Shown one piece after another: positions 1 to 12,200 of a stretch of DNA of 64,000 nt. Under the pieces are notes generated by a model. The model had not been told where the DNA came from. It worked only from the letters and a program-made list of their open reading frames with translations, and made no database searches. Numbering within the stretch: position 1 is the stretch's first letter; each line of letters begins with the position of its first letter. Location: contig JAQGDQ010000087.1 in NCBI GenBank assembly GCA_030141605.1, positions 62,001 through 126,000 on the forward strand. Direction: 5' to 3'. Both the position numbers and the translations under genes were made by a program. Source of the stretch: Tubiluchus corallicola (Eukaryota; Priapulida; Priapulimorpha; Priapulimorphida; Tubiluchidae).

Positions 1-2300
1 TTGATCACCACTATAAATAATTTTTGCACTGGACGGATGCTGAAAGCACAGCCACATGCTAGGGTCTCAATTTGATGAAGTTAACATTACCACAAAGAAG
101 AGGATGATGGATTAGGCATATGCCTAAACTCCCTGATCCTGATGATAGTCCAGTGAAAGTAGTACTTTGACACGCAAGTATTAAAAATATACAAAAAACC
201 AACAGGAGAGCACATGTTAACATTAATAGATTTTGCACAATTATTTGCACCATTACTTCCTTAATAGTTCTTAGATGAAGAGGTGCTTGGATTATTGCAG
301 AAATTTGTAAGTCCTAGCACAAGAAACTAATGACGAGCCATTAAATAAAATTTAATACCAAATACCAGTATCTGTTAAAAGTAACAATACTAAATAAATA
401 CTAGCACTAAAGACACGGACACACACAGCAAATAAATTCAAATAGAAGCACACAGCAAATAAACCCAACTTCAAATGCATTTATTGCTATCTCTCAGTGC
501 TGCACATAATACCTCAATCATGAACTGTACCTCTGTTGAAAGTTAAGACAATGTATATTGCTGTTGGTTAATAAACTGTACGTTCACTGTGCTAATTCAA
601 TTTTTTGAAGACCAAAACTGCTTCTTAAACTTTCACTGCTTTAATTTCTTTGGAATATAAATAACAAAGTTCTTTTACCGCTGCACTGAAACTTTTTAGA
701 AAAGATCACCACTCTGAAAATGTTTTTAGCTGCAGCCTCAATATGTCTCCCCATCTCCTTGTGTTCATGTCTACTTAAAATAAGGAAAATTTTGCAAAGA
801 GCAACTAGTGAATTTGACGTATTCATCTTATGAGCTTTATTTTCTTTTGTGTTGTAATCCTGCGAGATTAAATATTATAATTCATTTCACAACATTCATA
901 GTGATGTATTTCAGAAGTATAATGGTTTTTATGGCCTCTAAAAACATACTTCCAGCTATAGGCATGACACACTGGACAGTTCCATGACCATAGGGATCCT
1001 ATGTTAATCTATATTGAGAGCTTCTGTGAATGAATAAATATGGTTCAATGCTAAACAACATCTACAAATATTTTTTATGAAAACGACACCCTGCAGAACA
1101 GTGACTTCAAGCCAAAACGTAAGTGTTGAAGACTTGATTAGTAATAAATAGTTTGCAATAATTTCATACTGTATCCGTCTCCATCAGCATGGTTTACCAA
1201 TTAAGTATCGTTTACGCGTTGAAATTTTCGTTTTTTCAATATTATGTTATACTGTTCAAACGTTTGCGTGATTTTTTTGGGAGTAGCAATACAATAATGA
1301 TATTTTATTTTATCAAACATTTACATTTTTATTCCTGGAGAAAGTGCCTTATAGCACACTTCTTAGTGTTTGAAGTGCTTTAAAACTAGTCATTTGTATA
1401 AGATAGAGTTGTTTTCCTAACATCATTTGATGAAACAGATTTTAAAGACGATTGGAGACTATTTTAGTCTTAAAATGTTAAATTATTTGATCAAAATTGG
1501 GCTCTTTGGGAACATTGTTCCTATCACTCACATCACATATTCTCAAAGCACCATGTGCCCTTTGTTATGAGGTAATGTAGTTCCTATGAATCATCCTGCA
1601 ATAGGTAGAATTTAACAGCAATGTAATAATGTAAACTTGTGACATTCTGTGATTATCAGCTATTATACGTGTTATATCTATTAAAGCAATTTTTGATGTG
1701 CACAATTCAGTTAGAATTGAACAGAACATGGTATACTTAACTTAAGAATAACATTGTATAAAATATTTTTTAACGTTCTTAGCCTTTGAATGCAAAATAC
1801 TAGCCCAAAAGTTAATCATACGTTGATCTAGGAGAGCCTGAGTTAATGGATATCTCCCTAATTCTCCATCTGGTAGTATAACTGTTGACATTCATAGTCA
1901 ACCAACAAGAATTATCGTGTAATTTTTCAATTAAATCATGTTTTTCAAAACTCCATATTTCACCTGTGCAGTAAAACTGAGCTACATCGTGCGATCAAAT
2001 AGGTGAATGTCTATAAACAAATATGAATGTATAATATTCCTTACACAGCTGTTTGAGCTTGATTAAACACAATTTAATGTTTTTCCACAACGTAAATTTC
2101 CCCTTATAATTTAAAACGACACTCATCATGTATCTAGGTTTACTAACAACTTTAAATTGGCAGTTGTTATAATAAAACTGAGGATCATACCTAATTTCGC
2201 CTTTTGAAAAACAATTATTGCAGTTTTATCTACATCTACAATAAACATAAAAAAGACCCTACTAGACCATTTTCTACAAATGTTATTACTTTTGCGCTGC
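1..2300. other. No recognisable gene; AT-rich DNA upstream of PHRF1
   Basis: Only short open frames of about 60 codons occur here. None has a recognisable domain or splice sites that join into a longer product. A minus-strand frame at 641-826 reads plausibly but matches nothing I know and has no partner exon. The segment may be intergenic DNA or part of an upstream gene's UTR or intron. Confidence 0.5.
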
Positions 2301-2323
2301 AAAATTTTATTTTGGCGAGCTCT

Positions 2324-2348
2324 GATTGGACAAATGGTTTGTGACGTA
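2324..2348 (+). promoter_or_regulatory. Possible PHRF1 promoter: inverted CCAAT box and CRE-like site
   Basis: GATTGG (inverted CCAAT) at 2324-2329 is followed by TGACGTA (CRE-like) at 2342-2348. An AAGATGGC motif common at ubiquitous promoters follows near 2390, and a possible GT donor lies at 2400-2401. A non-coding first exon here could splice to the acceptor at 3187-3188. This is inference from motifs only; the transcription start is unknown. Confidence 0.25.
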
Positions 2349-2699
2349 CGATGCCTTGTAGCAGCGTAGAATTTCCATTAAAGATGGCTACTTGATGAAG
2401 TAATGTTGTTATTTTCAATACTAGTAGTTTGCTTTCAGCAAATTATTTTTCAGTCGATATCTTTTCTGCCTACATTTTTTTGTATTGATTTTCTGTAATG
2501 TCAACTATTTTATGTCTGCATTGTTGTATTTCATTAAATTAAGTGAATTTTTGTCGGCATTTTTGACAGTGATTGGGAACTCATTTTTCAATATTTTGTT
2601 TTAATAACTAATCCTGCCTTTTTTACAGCATTTTATATAACTATAATCACTTTGTTAATTGTGTAGTTATCGTCAAAAGTTTGCAGAAAGGTTTCTTCG

Positions 2700-3115
2700 T
2701 TGGTTGTTTTGTCATCCCAGTGTGCTATTGTCAAGATTCCTCTTGAAAGAATTCAGAGTAGTTGTACTCGTCTTGCTATTGACTTGGATTCCTCTTCGGT
2801 TTCTACTCTTGAGCAAACGCGTGAGACTCTACACCTTGTGAACTGCTTCAAAATAATTAGTGGTAACACTATTCTGACAAAGACAGACTTTCCCGGCCTC
2901 ATAGAAATCTTCATGGCCTTGAGTCTAAGTTACTTGTGCACACCCAGCTAGAACCAACATGAGATCTCATTTTTTGGGCATCATGTAGTTCAGACATGAA
3001 ATCGTTTTCAGCCATGAAATCAGCCATCAGCGCTTCATCAGTTGACAGTTTCAAAAGGCATTTGAGAGAGGACTGTTTACCGATAGTTACCATATGTCCT
3101 TATGATAGATTTAAA
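2700..3115 (+). mobile_element. Decayed non-LTR retrotransposon, 3' end of reverse transcriptase
   Basis: Plus-strand translation contains PLERIQSSCTRLAI, then FKIISGN, and in another frame further on SASSVDSFKRHLRED. These match in order the C-terminal part of LINE reverse transcriptases: the LERVQ..TRLI region, the YKILNG-like motif, and the closing SL.SFK..L motif. Frame changes and stops show it is dead. It lies just upstream of the first PHRF1 coding exon, probably in a 5'UTR intron. The clade (CR1, L2, RTE or other) cannot be fixed from so short a piece. Confidence 0.6.
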
Positions 3116-3255
3116 AAACTGACCAGACACCAAACTTCTCCATAGAGCTTAAAGCTCACTGCTTGCAAGTTTTATTTGTTTTTTTCAGGTGTCTCAAGAA
3201 CCTGGCTGTCATGATTTAGTTAGTTCTCAGAAACAAACATACTGAATCGTCAATC

Positions 3256-6200
3256 ATGAATAGATCTGTGGGTGCTTTTCTGGGACATTTCCTAAGAAGG
3301 CCCAGTGGGGAGCAAGAGGAAGAAGATAAAGATGTGGCCAATAAAAGCGGGGATGAGGAGGAAGAGTCAGATGGTATATGAGAAATTTATTAGTATTTGA
3401 TTTGTTTTATTACTAATAGTATTAGTTCTGTGTGTGGACTATGTACCTAAAGCTTCTAATAGAACATTATGCTCATTCTGCTATTGTCACAGTGGTCTGA
3501 GCATACAAAAATCCTATCCAAACTCGATATTTATAATAATTATTATATTGGCCAACAGCTCGGATTCATTATATGTAACTTAACCATTATTCTAATCTTG
3601 ATGTCTCGTTAGACAAAAATAAGAGTTATTGACGTCGCTCATTTTAGCAAACATTATCCAGACAGCAGTAACACTAATGACTATTTTTGGGCTTACTCTT
3701 ACAATAATATATGTTATGTTCTGTCTTGATGTAAAAATGTGACAGTGCGTCATGCTGTCAAAATGATGATACTGCATTTAAATTTAAATGTGTGCTGTGC
3801 TGTTATGAATTGCTGTTGCACAGTTTGTCGAATTTCTGTTTTAATAGCTTGTACTTAAGTGCAGCAAATTCTACGGTACGTATAAGCTGCTAAAATCATA
3901 GTAAATATTCTCAGAACTTTGTAAATCATATCGCGGCCTATGTTAGTTCTTTGAAATTAGACGTCTCTTATGAATATTTAAAAAAACAATAAAAACTTGA
4001 AGGAAGAAGTATACTTTGTGCCAGTCAAATGACGTTCTCAGTATTTAAGTTGGTTAATTAGACTGGCTAAAGGAAATCTGTGGTCATAATGTGTCACCAT
4101 ACATTTATTATTGCCCAGGATCGTATTCAGCTTTCAGCATTTACAGTAATGAGACATCACCAACCTCAAATTCGGGATGCTTGATTTTAGGTTATTTATT
4201 TGCTCACGAATTTTGTTTACTAACCTCATAAAATATGTACAGTTATTATAGGCAGTAAGTGGTTCAGATTTTCAGCATCCCTGCTTTCTACACACATACA
4301 ACGAGGTTCATAACCTTTTACTACGGGATTAGAAAAACAATGAGAAATAGTACTGAACCATTTTTATTATATCAAAGTATGGCTTCAAAATTTGTTTTGG
4401 AAGCCTCGTATGTCCTACGCAGATTGCATCTTTGTGGGACATGGCTGGAGCCAGTGATTCGAAGAACTTAAGAACCTCCAACACATTTTGTAGATGTCTC
4501 ACAAGCTTGTCTGCTGGATACTGATCAATGACATGTTTCATTTATCATCTTGGTGCCTATACTTTATCTTTCATGCTAGTTCCAGTGTGTTTGCTGGGGT
4601 TGAGGTGTAGTGAACTCTCAAGCCATTCCGAAAAAATTTATCCTAGAGTTTTCAGGGCACTACTGCCATCATACTCTCAAGACTGCAAGGAAGCTGTAAA
4701 AGATGTGTGAAGCTTTCACAGTAAACCTTGAGAGCTTAGTAGATTCTGTATTGCTTCAGCAGTGCTTTGATGTAAAAAATTTTCTGCACTCTTACTCTTT
4801 GATTCTGTACTGCCTAGCAAAAAGTTATGTATCACTCTATATGTAATAAAACACATTAACAAACATTATAGCAGCGATTACGGTTATTGCTTGGCCTAAA
4901 ATCCCTAAATAGTTTATAGCACATATACAACTCATTAATTTCTTTTGATAGCTGTGTCTCTAATATGGAAATGGAAAATTTATATATCATGAAATGAGAA
5001 ACTACTAAATTAATTTTAAATTTTAACTTTATTAATAATTAATAGTTCTGAGTTTGGACATTACAGACTTGTGTAAATGAATCATGTGCACTCTAATTAT
5101 GAATTTAGCTGCTTGCTTGCACACAAAGCGTCTCAACAATGAGGGATCTTGTCTTTTCATGCTAACAGGTCTGCGCGTACTTGTGTTTCATTGTAAGAAA
5201 TAAGACCGTGTTTTAAGCCTAGCTGATGATTTCACTGTAGTCTCATGCACCATTCGCTCACAATGAATTCATCGCACCATAGTTGAGTGGGTCAAAAAGA
5301 TATCCGACTTGCAGCTTGCAGTTGTGTTAATACTTGTAGAGTTTTTCGTACAAGTTCCTGTTTTTACAAAACTTCCTTTCCTTGGCATGTGTGTAATTAC
5401 AAGCTCCCAATGCTGTTGTTGCGTTTCAATTTTTGCCTAATTGCTTCACATTTATTGTGCAAATATTTCCCCTTTACTGATTAGGAACTCCGATTTCAAT
5501 CATGAGCCAGATCATGCTAATTTGGCCCAGTCACTTATCATGATCGGGATCGGGCTATGCACGATTACGTCTTTAAAATGTCTTTACGTTTAGTTTTCTC
5601 CATTATACGTGTAATATTCTAATTTTGCAGAGTGGGATTTAGTGCATTTTGTCTTTTTTCGCAGATTGGGATTCTGATGAGGACGAAGAAAGTGAAGGTG
5701 GCGATGATGAAGATGACGACGATGATGATGGGGATGATGACGAGGCAGATATACAGAAGCCAAAGAGATCAGCTCGGCAGCAAGTTGAATCGGGTGACGA
5801 TGACAGTGACTCTAGTCATGAAATTGATGCTGAACGATGCCCTGTTTGTCTGAAACGTATTACTAGCCAACAGCTTGGCAGTCCTGAGTCCTGTGACCAT
5901 ACGTTTTGCTTGCTATGCATTGAGGAATGGGCTAAAGTAAGAGTTTTGCAATTTTGTTGCTAGTAACCCCAGAAAATCAAGTAGAAACTCTATTTTTTAC
6001 GGTAAATTTGGAGAAGTTTTATAAATTTGTTACATATGAGGCCCAAAAATATAATCATCTGACTGACTAAACGAGGTTAATTGAAATGATTTGTAATTTC
6101 ACATGTTTCAAGCTGAATTAATTGCTACATGATAGATTACAGCAGCCTTTTAGTTAACGCGATTTGATTATTTTGACATCTGTGATTAATTTGGAATTAC

Positions 6201-9200
6201 GATTGTGCAGATAATTCATTAAAGTGCATTACTGAATTTAATGCAAGAACTTACTTTACCTTCAGTTTTATTTAGCAAAAACTAAATTGTCATATTGCCT
6301 AACCAGGTAACGTACGTTAGTGTTTCTTCTGTTTTAAGAACAATTTTAAAAAAGAGTAAGGCGTTGATTTGTAGAAACTTTCAGTGAAAAAATGCTTCTT
6401 CAAAAATTCATTACTGCAAATGATAACTTTACGTTGAATTTCAAATATTTCAGTAGTAACTTTAAATACTGCATAATGGTATATGGTGCAAAACCTGGCT
6501 GTTCTTTCAGTAAGATAGATTTTCTGCTTGTAAATTTGGAAATTGTTTATTCATATTAGTGTATTGCATATAAAATATTCACGTTGTCACCAGACAGGCA
6601 AGAAAACAAAATGTAAGCAATGTTTTTCAATGCTACAATGTTTCACTTACTTCGGAAAGTGTTTTTTTACATTAATATTTTATAAACTTATCATTTTTCA
6701 ATTTCAGAATGTAAACACATGTCCAGTTGATCGGAGTGTGTTTCACATGATATTCATCAGAAAGACATTGGGTGGACCGATATGTGGAAAAGTAAGAGAA
6801 ATAGTACTAAATTAGAACTCGGTGAACTACGTATTATGAACGTGGATTCTGTTTTCTAAATCTCTTGTATTTTTAATACATCTGGATGCTGATATAAGAA
6901 TTACCATCGACTTCTATAAAGCAACTTGCTTTGTGCTGTAAAAGTTTTGACTGACCTTATTTTTGTGCCAGTTTAACAAGAGTTAAAAATTAATTTATAT
7001 TAAAATTTTGTGAAATGTACAATATAGTGTTAGAACATGGTGTTTTGTATAAATTCATATTATCAGTGTCGCGTTTACAGACAAATAAAATGCTAAGAAA
7101 TTTTACCAAGGAATGATGGCATTTCCTGGACAGTTCTTGAGTGGTTAATAAGTTTTCTAATAGACAATTCATTGCAGAATGTGTCAGTTTGTACAGTTTA
7201 TTGTCCTTGTATACATATTTGAAAACTTTTCAGATTCAAGTTGAAGACAAACACAACATTGACGTGGCTGCAGCTGAAGAAGAGCCGACTTGGTGTGAGA
7301 TATGTGCAGAGTGTGATCGAGAAGATCAGATGCTTCTCTGTGACGGATGTGATCTAGGGTGATTTGTTTTCCTCCTATGATGTTTATTTCAAGTTCAGTT
7401 TTTGCATCTATTTGTATAGACATCGTATTTCATTGAAAAACTGTCAGTCTTTTTTCATTTTCTTTGTGTTTCTTTTCTTAATTCCTTTTTTTACTTTTGG
7501 TCTTTCACCCTTTTATTTCACTTTACATATTTATTTTCAGATATCACCTCGATTGTTTAACACCCGCTTTGAAAGATGTTCCAACTGGGGAATGGTTTTG
7601 CCCGGATTGCATAGAAGCCGGTCAAATACGTAAGTTTGAATCTTTCTCGTACGTCATTTTAGACTGCTGGTTGTTCATTGCTGTTACTTGTACATATTGT
7701 GTGAACAATAGTACTATGTTGAACTAATTTTCCTCTAGCAGCTGCTGAACTCCATACCGATACTCAGTCAAGTCCTCAGATACCAGGCCTCAGTGGACAA
7801 GGTGCAGCAAACATCAGTTCTAAGACTAGCATACGATCCGTCCCTCGAACACGATTTAGTGAACGCATTAGGTATGTATCATAAGTAAAACTAATTTGAA
7901 ATTGTGAGAAGTTGGTCAGGCATTTAATTGCTGAGTAATCGTGTTACCCTGTTTTTTATTTAAAATTAAGTTTCCTTGGGATTTGCTTTTTTGTTGCTCG
8001 TGGCGTAATCTAGTGAAAATTTCTGCAGGGAACGAATTCTTGAGCGACAACTCCTTGAAGAAAGCCCTAGTGAAGGGGAAGAGGAAGAAGAAGAAGCAGC
8101 AGCAGAAGAAGAAAAAAATGACATAGTTTCTCAGGTGAAGAGATTTTCTGAGCGTAATTCTAGAAAGATTGTTGCTGTGCATTTAATTAAAATACGATAA
8201 AGCAGTTCAAAATAATGCATTTTTAAACTTTTTTCTGAAGATTTAGATTTTACCAAATATTGTGCCATTTAGTCTTAAAGTGAAGATTCCATAATGCTGC
8301 TATACATTAGCAGAACTTTAGTTAATTTATAAGTCCCATATGCTTGATCACTGAGCATTCTATAGTAGGAAACGAGCAGTAATTGTCAAATAACTAAATT
8401 TCTTGTTTTTACTATATCATCCATTCCAGCTGACCTGTATTTACTATTATTATTATTATTTATGCGTAACTGTAGCTCAACTGGTAAGCAAAAATTAAGT
8501 ACAATAATTTAAATCTCACAAAGTAGTCTCTGTACAAAGGCGATAGTGTACCATATTATACAGTACTATAACATAAGTATACACATTAGCGTTAAACTTT
8601 ACGTACCTATGACAATAACGATTGACAGCAAGTACAAAATTATGAGTAACATTATGAGTTTTGGTAGAGATGGCTGTGAAGGCGAGTTTTAAATGTTATG
8701 GGCATTTACAACTTCAAATGGCAAAGAGTTTCATACATTTTATTACTCGACTATACAACTGAGTTAATCTAAGTGGAACGTTTTTTGGAGCTATTGCATT
8801 TACCTATCACTAGCCATTTGTTTTCTTTCTTTGTGCAACGTGATTTCAGTCACCTTTATATAGGAACACTGATCCCAACTAGACAACGTATTGGTAGAAA
8901 TGTGCCAAATATTTGCTCTTCGGGATTAGGAAAAGCTTTAAATGAAATGTACTTGTAGCCTTCATTATACACTGAATACTGCACAGCCTTCAGCTGATCA
9001 ATGGCCGCTGTGCACTATATATATTCATGATAATCTTCTGTTACGTGTTTTTATGTTTGTTTTTTGTAAATATTTCTTTTTATTTAGTTAATCGTTGCGG
9101 AAGTTGATTACAGAAAGCCGTGTTAGGCACATTGCATTTTGTGTGACTTGTGCAATACTTTATGTATGTATTATCAAATTTTTTTGCCTCCAGGGTGCGG

Positions 9201-12200
9201 GCTCCACATCCGCAAAACCAAAACAGAAGAGGAAAACAACTCCTAGAAAAAGGAAAACAGGGACTCGAAAAAGGAAATCAACATCAAAGCGAAAACGTGC
9301 TGGTGGACGGAAGAGGAAAGGCAGAAGGCGGCAAAGAAAAGGAAAGACTCGAAAAAGAAAATCTGGCAAAAAAATTGTAAGTAAATACTGAGAATAAAAT
9401 AAATGTAAAGCAATGCATATACATGGAAAATTGTTGAATTATTAATACAGTAGGTGCCGCTTAATAGACTCACTTTGGAACCGTAATTTTTTGACCCAAT
9501 TGACCGACTGAACCTATTAACCAATGGGTGTAGTATTACTGGCATAGAAGTATGAGTCACCAGCTTACTATGCATTGCAAAGGTTTTTAATGAATTTTAG
9601 AAACAAAGTAATGCCTAAATTCCTTTGTGCAGTTAAAAATAAAAAAAATGTATTTGAAAATATGAATTTATATAAGTGAATTAGCAATAAATTAAAAAGC
9701 ATGATTTTCTAAATCACACAAATCTGTTTATTTGCAAAAGTTACAAGAATTCCTTCAAAGTCGACCACTTCATTTTATCGCGAAGAAGTTGGCTCACAAC
9801 GTTTTCATAATGATAAAAACGATGAACATCTATTGTTGTATGATGCACAAATTCACGTAAAATACTTAATGCTTATCGTGCTTAAACTGTTGATGGGTCA
9901 TGTGTTTCCCCGCAAGTAACTTCATCTGTAATTTCACCTAAGCTCACTCTTGCTGTTGCGATGCACTTACTGCACTGTACTTGCGTCCCTGGCGTAGCAG
10001 CAACATCTAACTGATTAAACTTTCTGGCAAAGACAGCCAGAACTTCAAAAGCAAACCAATAAGCAAGTGATTAATTGTTTAGCTTCCAGGAATTCTTGAG
10101 TAACGAGGTTAATTGCAGTGGACCGGCGGGTCAAAGGAAATCATTAGGCTAGCATATTAGCGTATGATAAACGTTCCTGCTTACAAACAAAACAGTACTT
10201 AACATGATTGTTTCTAAGTATATTATACGACAAAAGCCAACTAAGATGATATAAAAGTCATAAAAACTTATTACTCACGAAAGTGTCTTATTGAAGCATG
10301 TGAAGCAAAAATATTGAGTCACTTTAGCGGAATTATTTGAGTCAATTATCGACAGTTTTTATGTACATTAGAATAGAAGTGCCCCATACTATGCGTTTTT
10401 GTGTCAATTAAGCGATTGAGTCTATTAACCATGAGTCTATAAAGCGGCACCTACTGTATATCTATAAAAATATATGCAAAGAAATTTACAACATACAATG
10501 AAATTAAGATCTTGCGTAAATTGCTTTTAAACGTGTGCTTAAAGGTAGTTACAATAATGTACGTAACTACTCGTGATACCGCCTACACCAAAGAATATAG
10601 CAGATTATTGTAAATTATTATATATAAGGTTCTTAGTATGTACACAGCATAGTATGAAACTGACAAAAATTCATTTTTAACAAAAAGTATGTAGAAATTT
10701 TAAATCTAGCTCTTATATTTTAATACGGGGCTTCCCAACTTACGAAGCAGTTACGTTCTGGAAGGTGGTTCGTATATTAAATTTTTCGTAAGTGGTTGTT
10801 CTCCGAAAACACAGAACACTGAGAAATGTAACTAACAGCTAACACTAACCACGTCGAACCACTAATAAGCATTTTACCAAACTGCCTCTGTGGGACGTTG
10901 TGTGATGCTGCCCGGCGTGGGTTGCGGCAAAACGTTGTATTACACACAATGCGCAACTCAAAATTCAAACTTGCGGAAGTATAGCTCACATTTGATTTTA
11001 ACTTACACCGCAGTCTGTCCATATGTCTGAATGTTCTGAATGTCTGAATAAGTAGGGTAATGTCTGTACTATACTTAAACAATAGAAACTATGTGATTTT
11101 AAAATTTTTAATTTTAATTGTTTGTTTATGTAGATCGATAGAGATCGTCTTCGGCAGCTTCGAGACACGGTAAAAAAGCGCATTGCTAACAAACTCGGCT
11201 TATCTAAGCCACCACCAGGGCGGAGCATACCACTTGTGAAGAAACAAGCAACTCGCAGTCTTGAAAACCAGCGTATAGATATTGGCGTAACGTCGCTAAA
11301 TATTTTGGGACATAGTCTGTACACAGAGTTTTCAGAAGACAGGTAATGAATCAAATGGTTAGCAAAATATATTTTTAAAATGATTTTTTGGTGTTGTTGA
11401 GCATATCAGACCGTGAAAGTGCACAAATTTGATCATAATCAAGATTTGAACTTGTATGTTTTGTGAGCATAGTGAGATTATGATTAGGCTATGATGAGAC
11501 TATAAGTATAGTACTTCAACTTAAATGTTTTGTGAGTATAATGAGACGGGTTTTTTTTATGATAAGCCTTTTCAAGCAATTTACCAGTCAACAATGATTT
11601 GTTTACCATGTGCATTTAAAATCAGCTTATTTACAGTCGGATTTAGTTATAAAATCCTTATTGTATTTATACTTCTCAAATATTCTGGCAACTAACAGTA
11701 TCATTAATTAGATTATGACTGTGATTGCCAGCATTTGTTTTAACAATTATTACCCATGCCTTATCATATTGTTAAAATTTTGTGTTTTTTCAGTAATGAA
11801 GAAAAGGCTATTAATAAATCTTCTCCTAAACAACAGTAAGTAGCACATTGCAGCTATTTTGTCTTTTTTTATCAGTAAATAGTGTTGACAAAACAAATGT
11901 GCCAAGTAAAACGGTATGTGTAAATAAATGGTTATGAGAATAGAATAGAATAGTCATTTCTGTCAACTCAGCTGAAGAGTACGAGAACTTATCTGAGATG
12001 AAACTGAGTACTTATACATATATACATTAAAATCTCAGTTTGCTGGTCGTCATTTTTTACGGATTTCGGACAAAATCTGGACTGTTAAAAGACCCGCGTG
12101 CTATTGGAACAGTCTGTTGTTTCACGAGCTAACCGCTAGTTAGCAAGCCGTCACTTTGCTTACATTATCAAATCAGTGTAACCACGTGTATATCTGTACG

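Noticed and set aside
4329-4740. Coding-like minus-strand sequence in the first PHRF1 intron
   Set aside because: A 70-codon frame ([20 protein letters not shown] start) reads like protein, but stops interrupt all frames upstream and I recognise no family; possibly a very old transposon or retrocopy.
8461-8500. tRNA-like A box (TGTAGCTCAACTGGTAAGC) in a PHRF1 intron
   Set aside because: No B box or cloverleaf follows; at most a SINE trace.
11461-11550. Short imperfect duplication (ATGTTTTGTGAG blocks)
   Set aside because: Two short, diverged copies only; within what AT-rich introns show by chance or old slippage.
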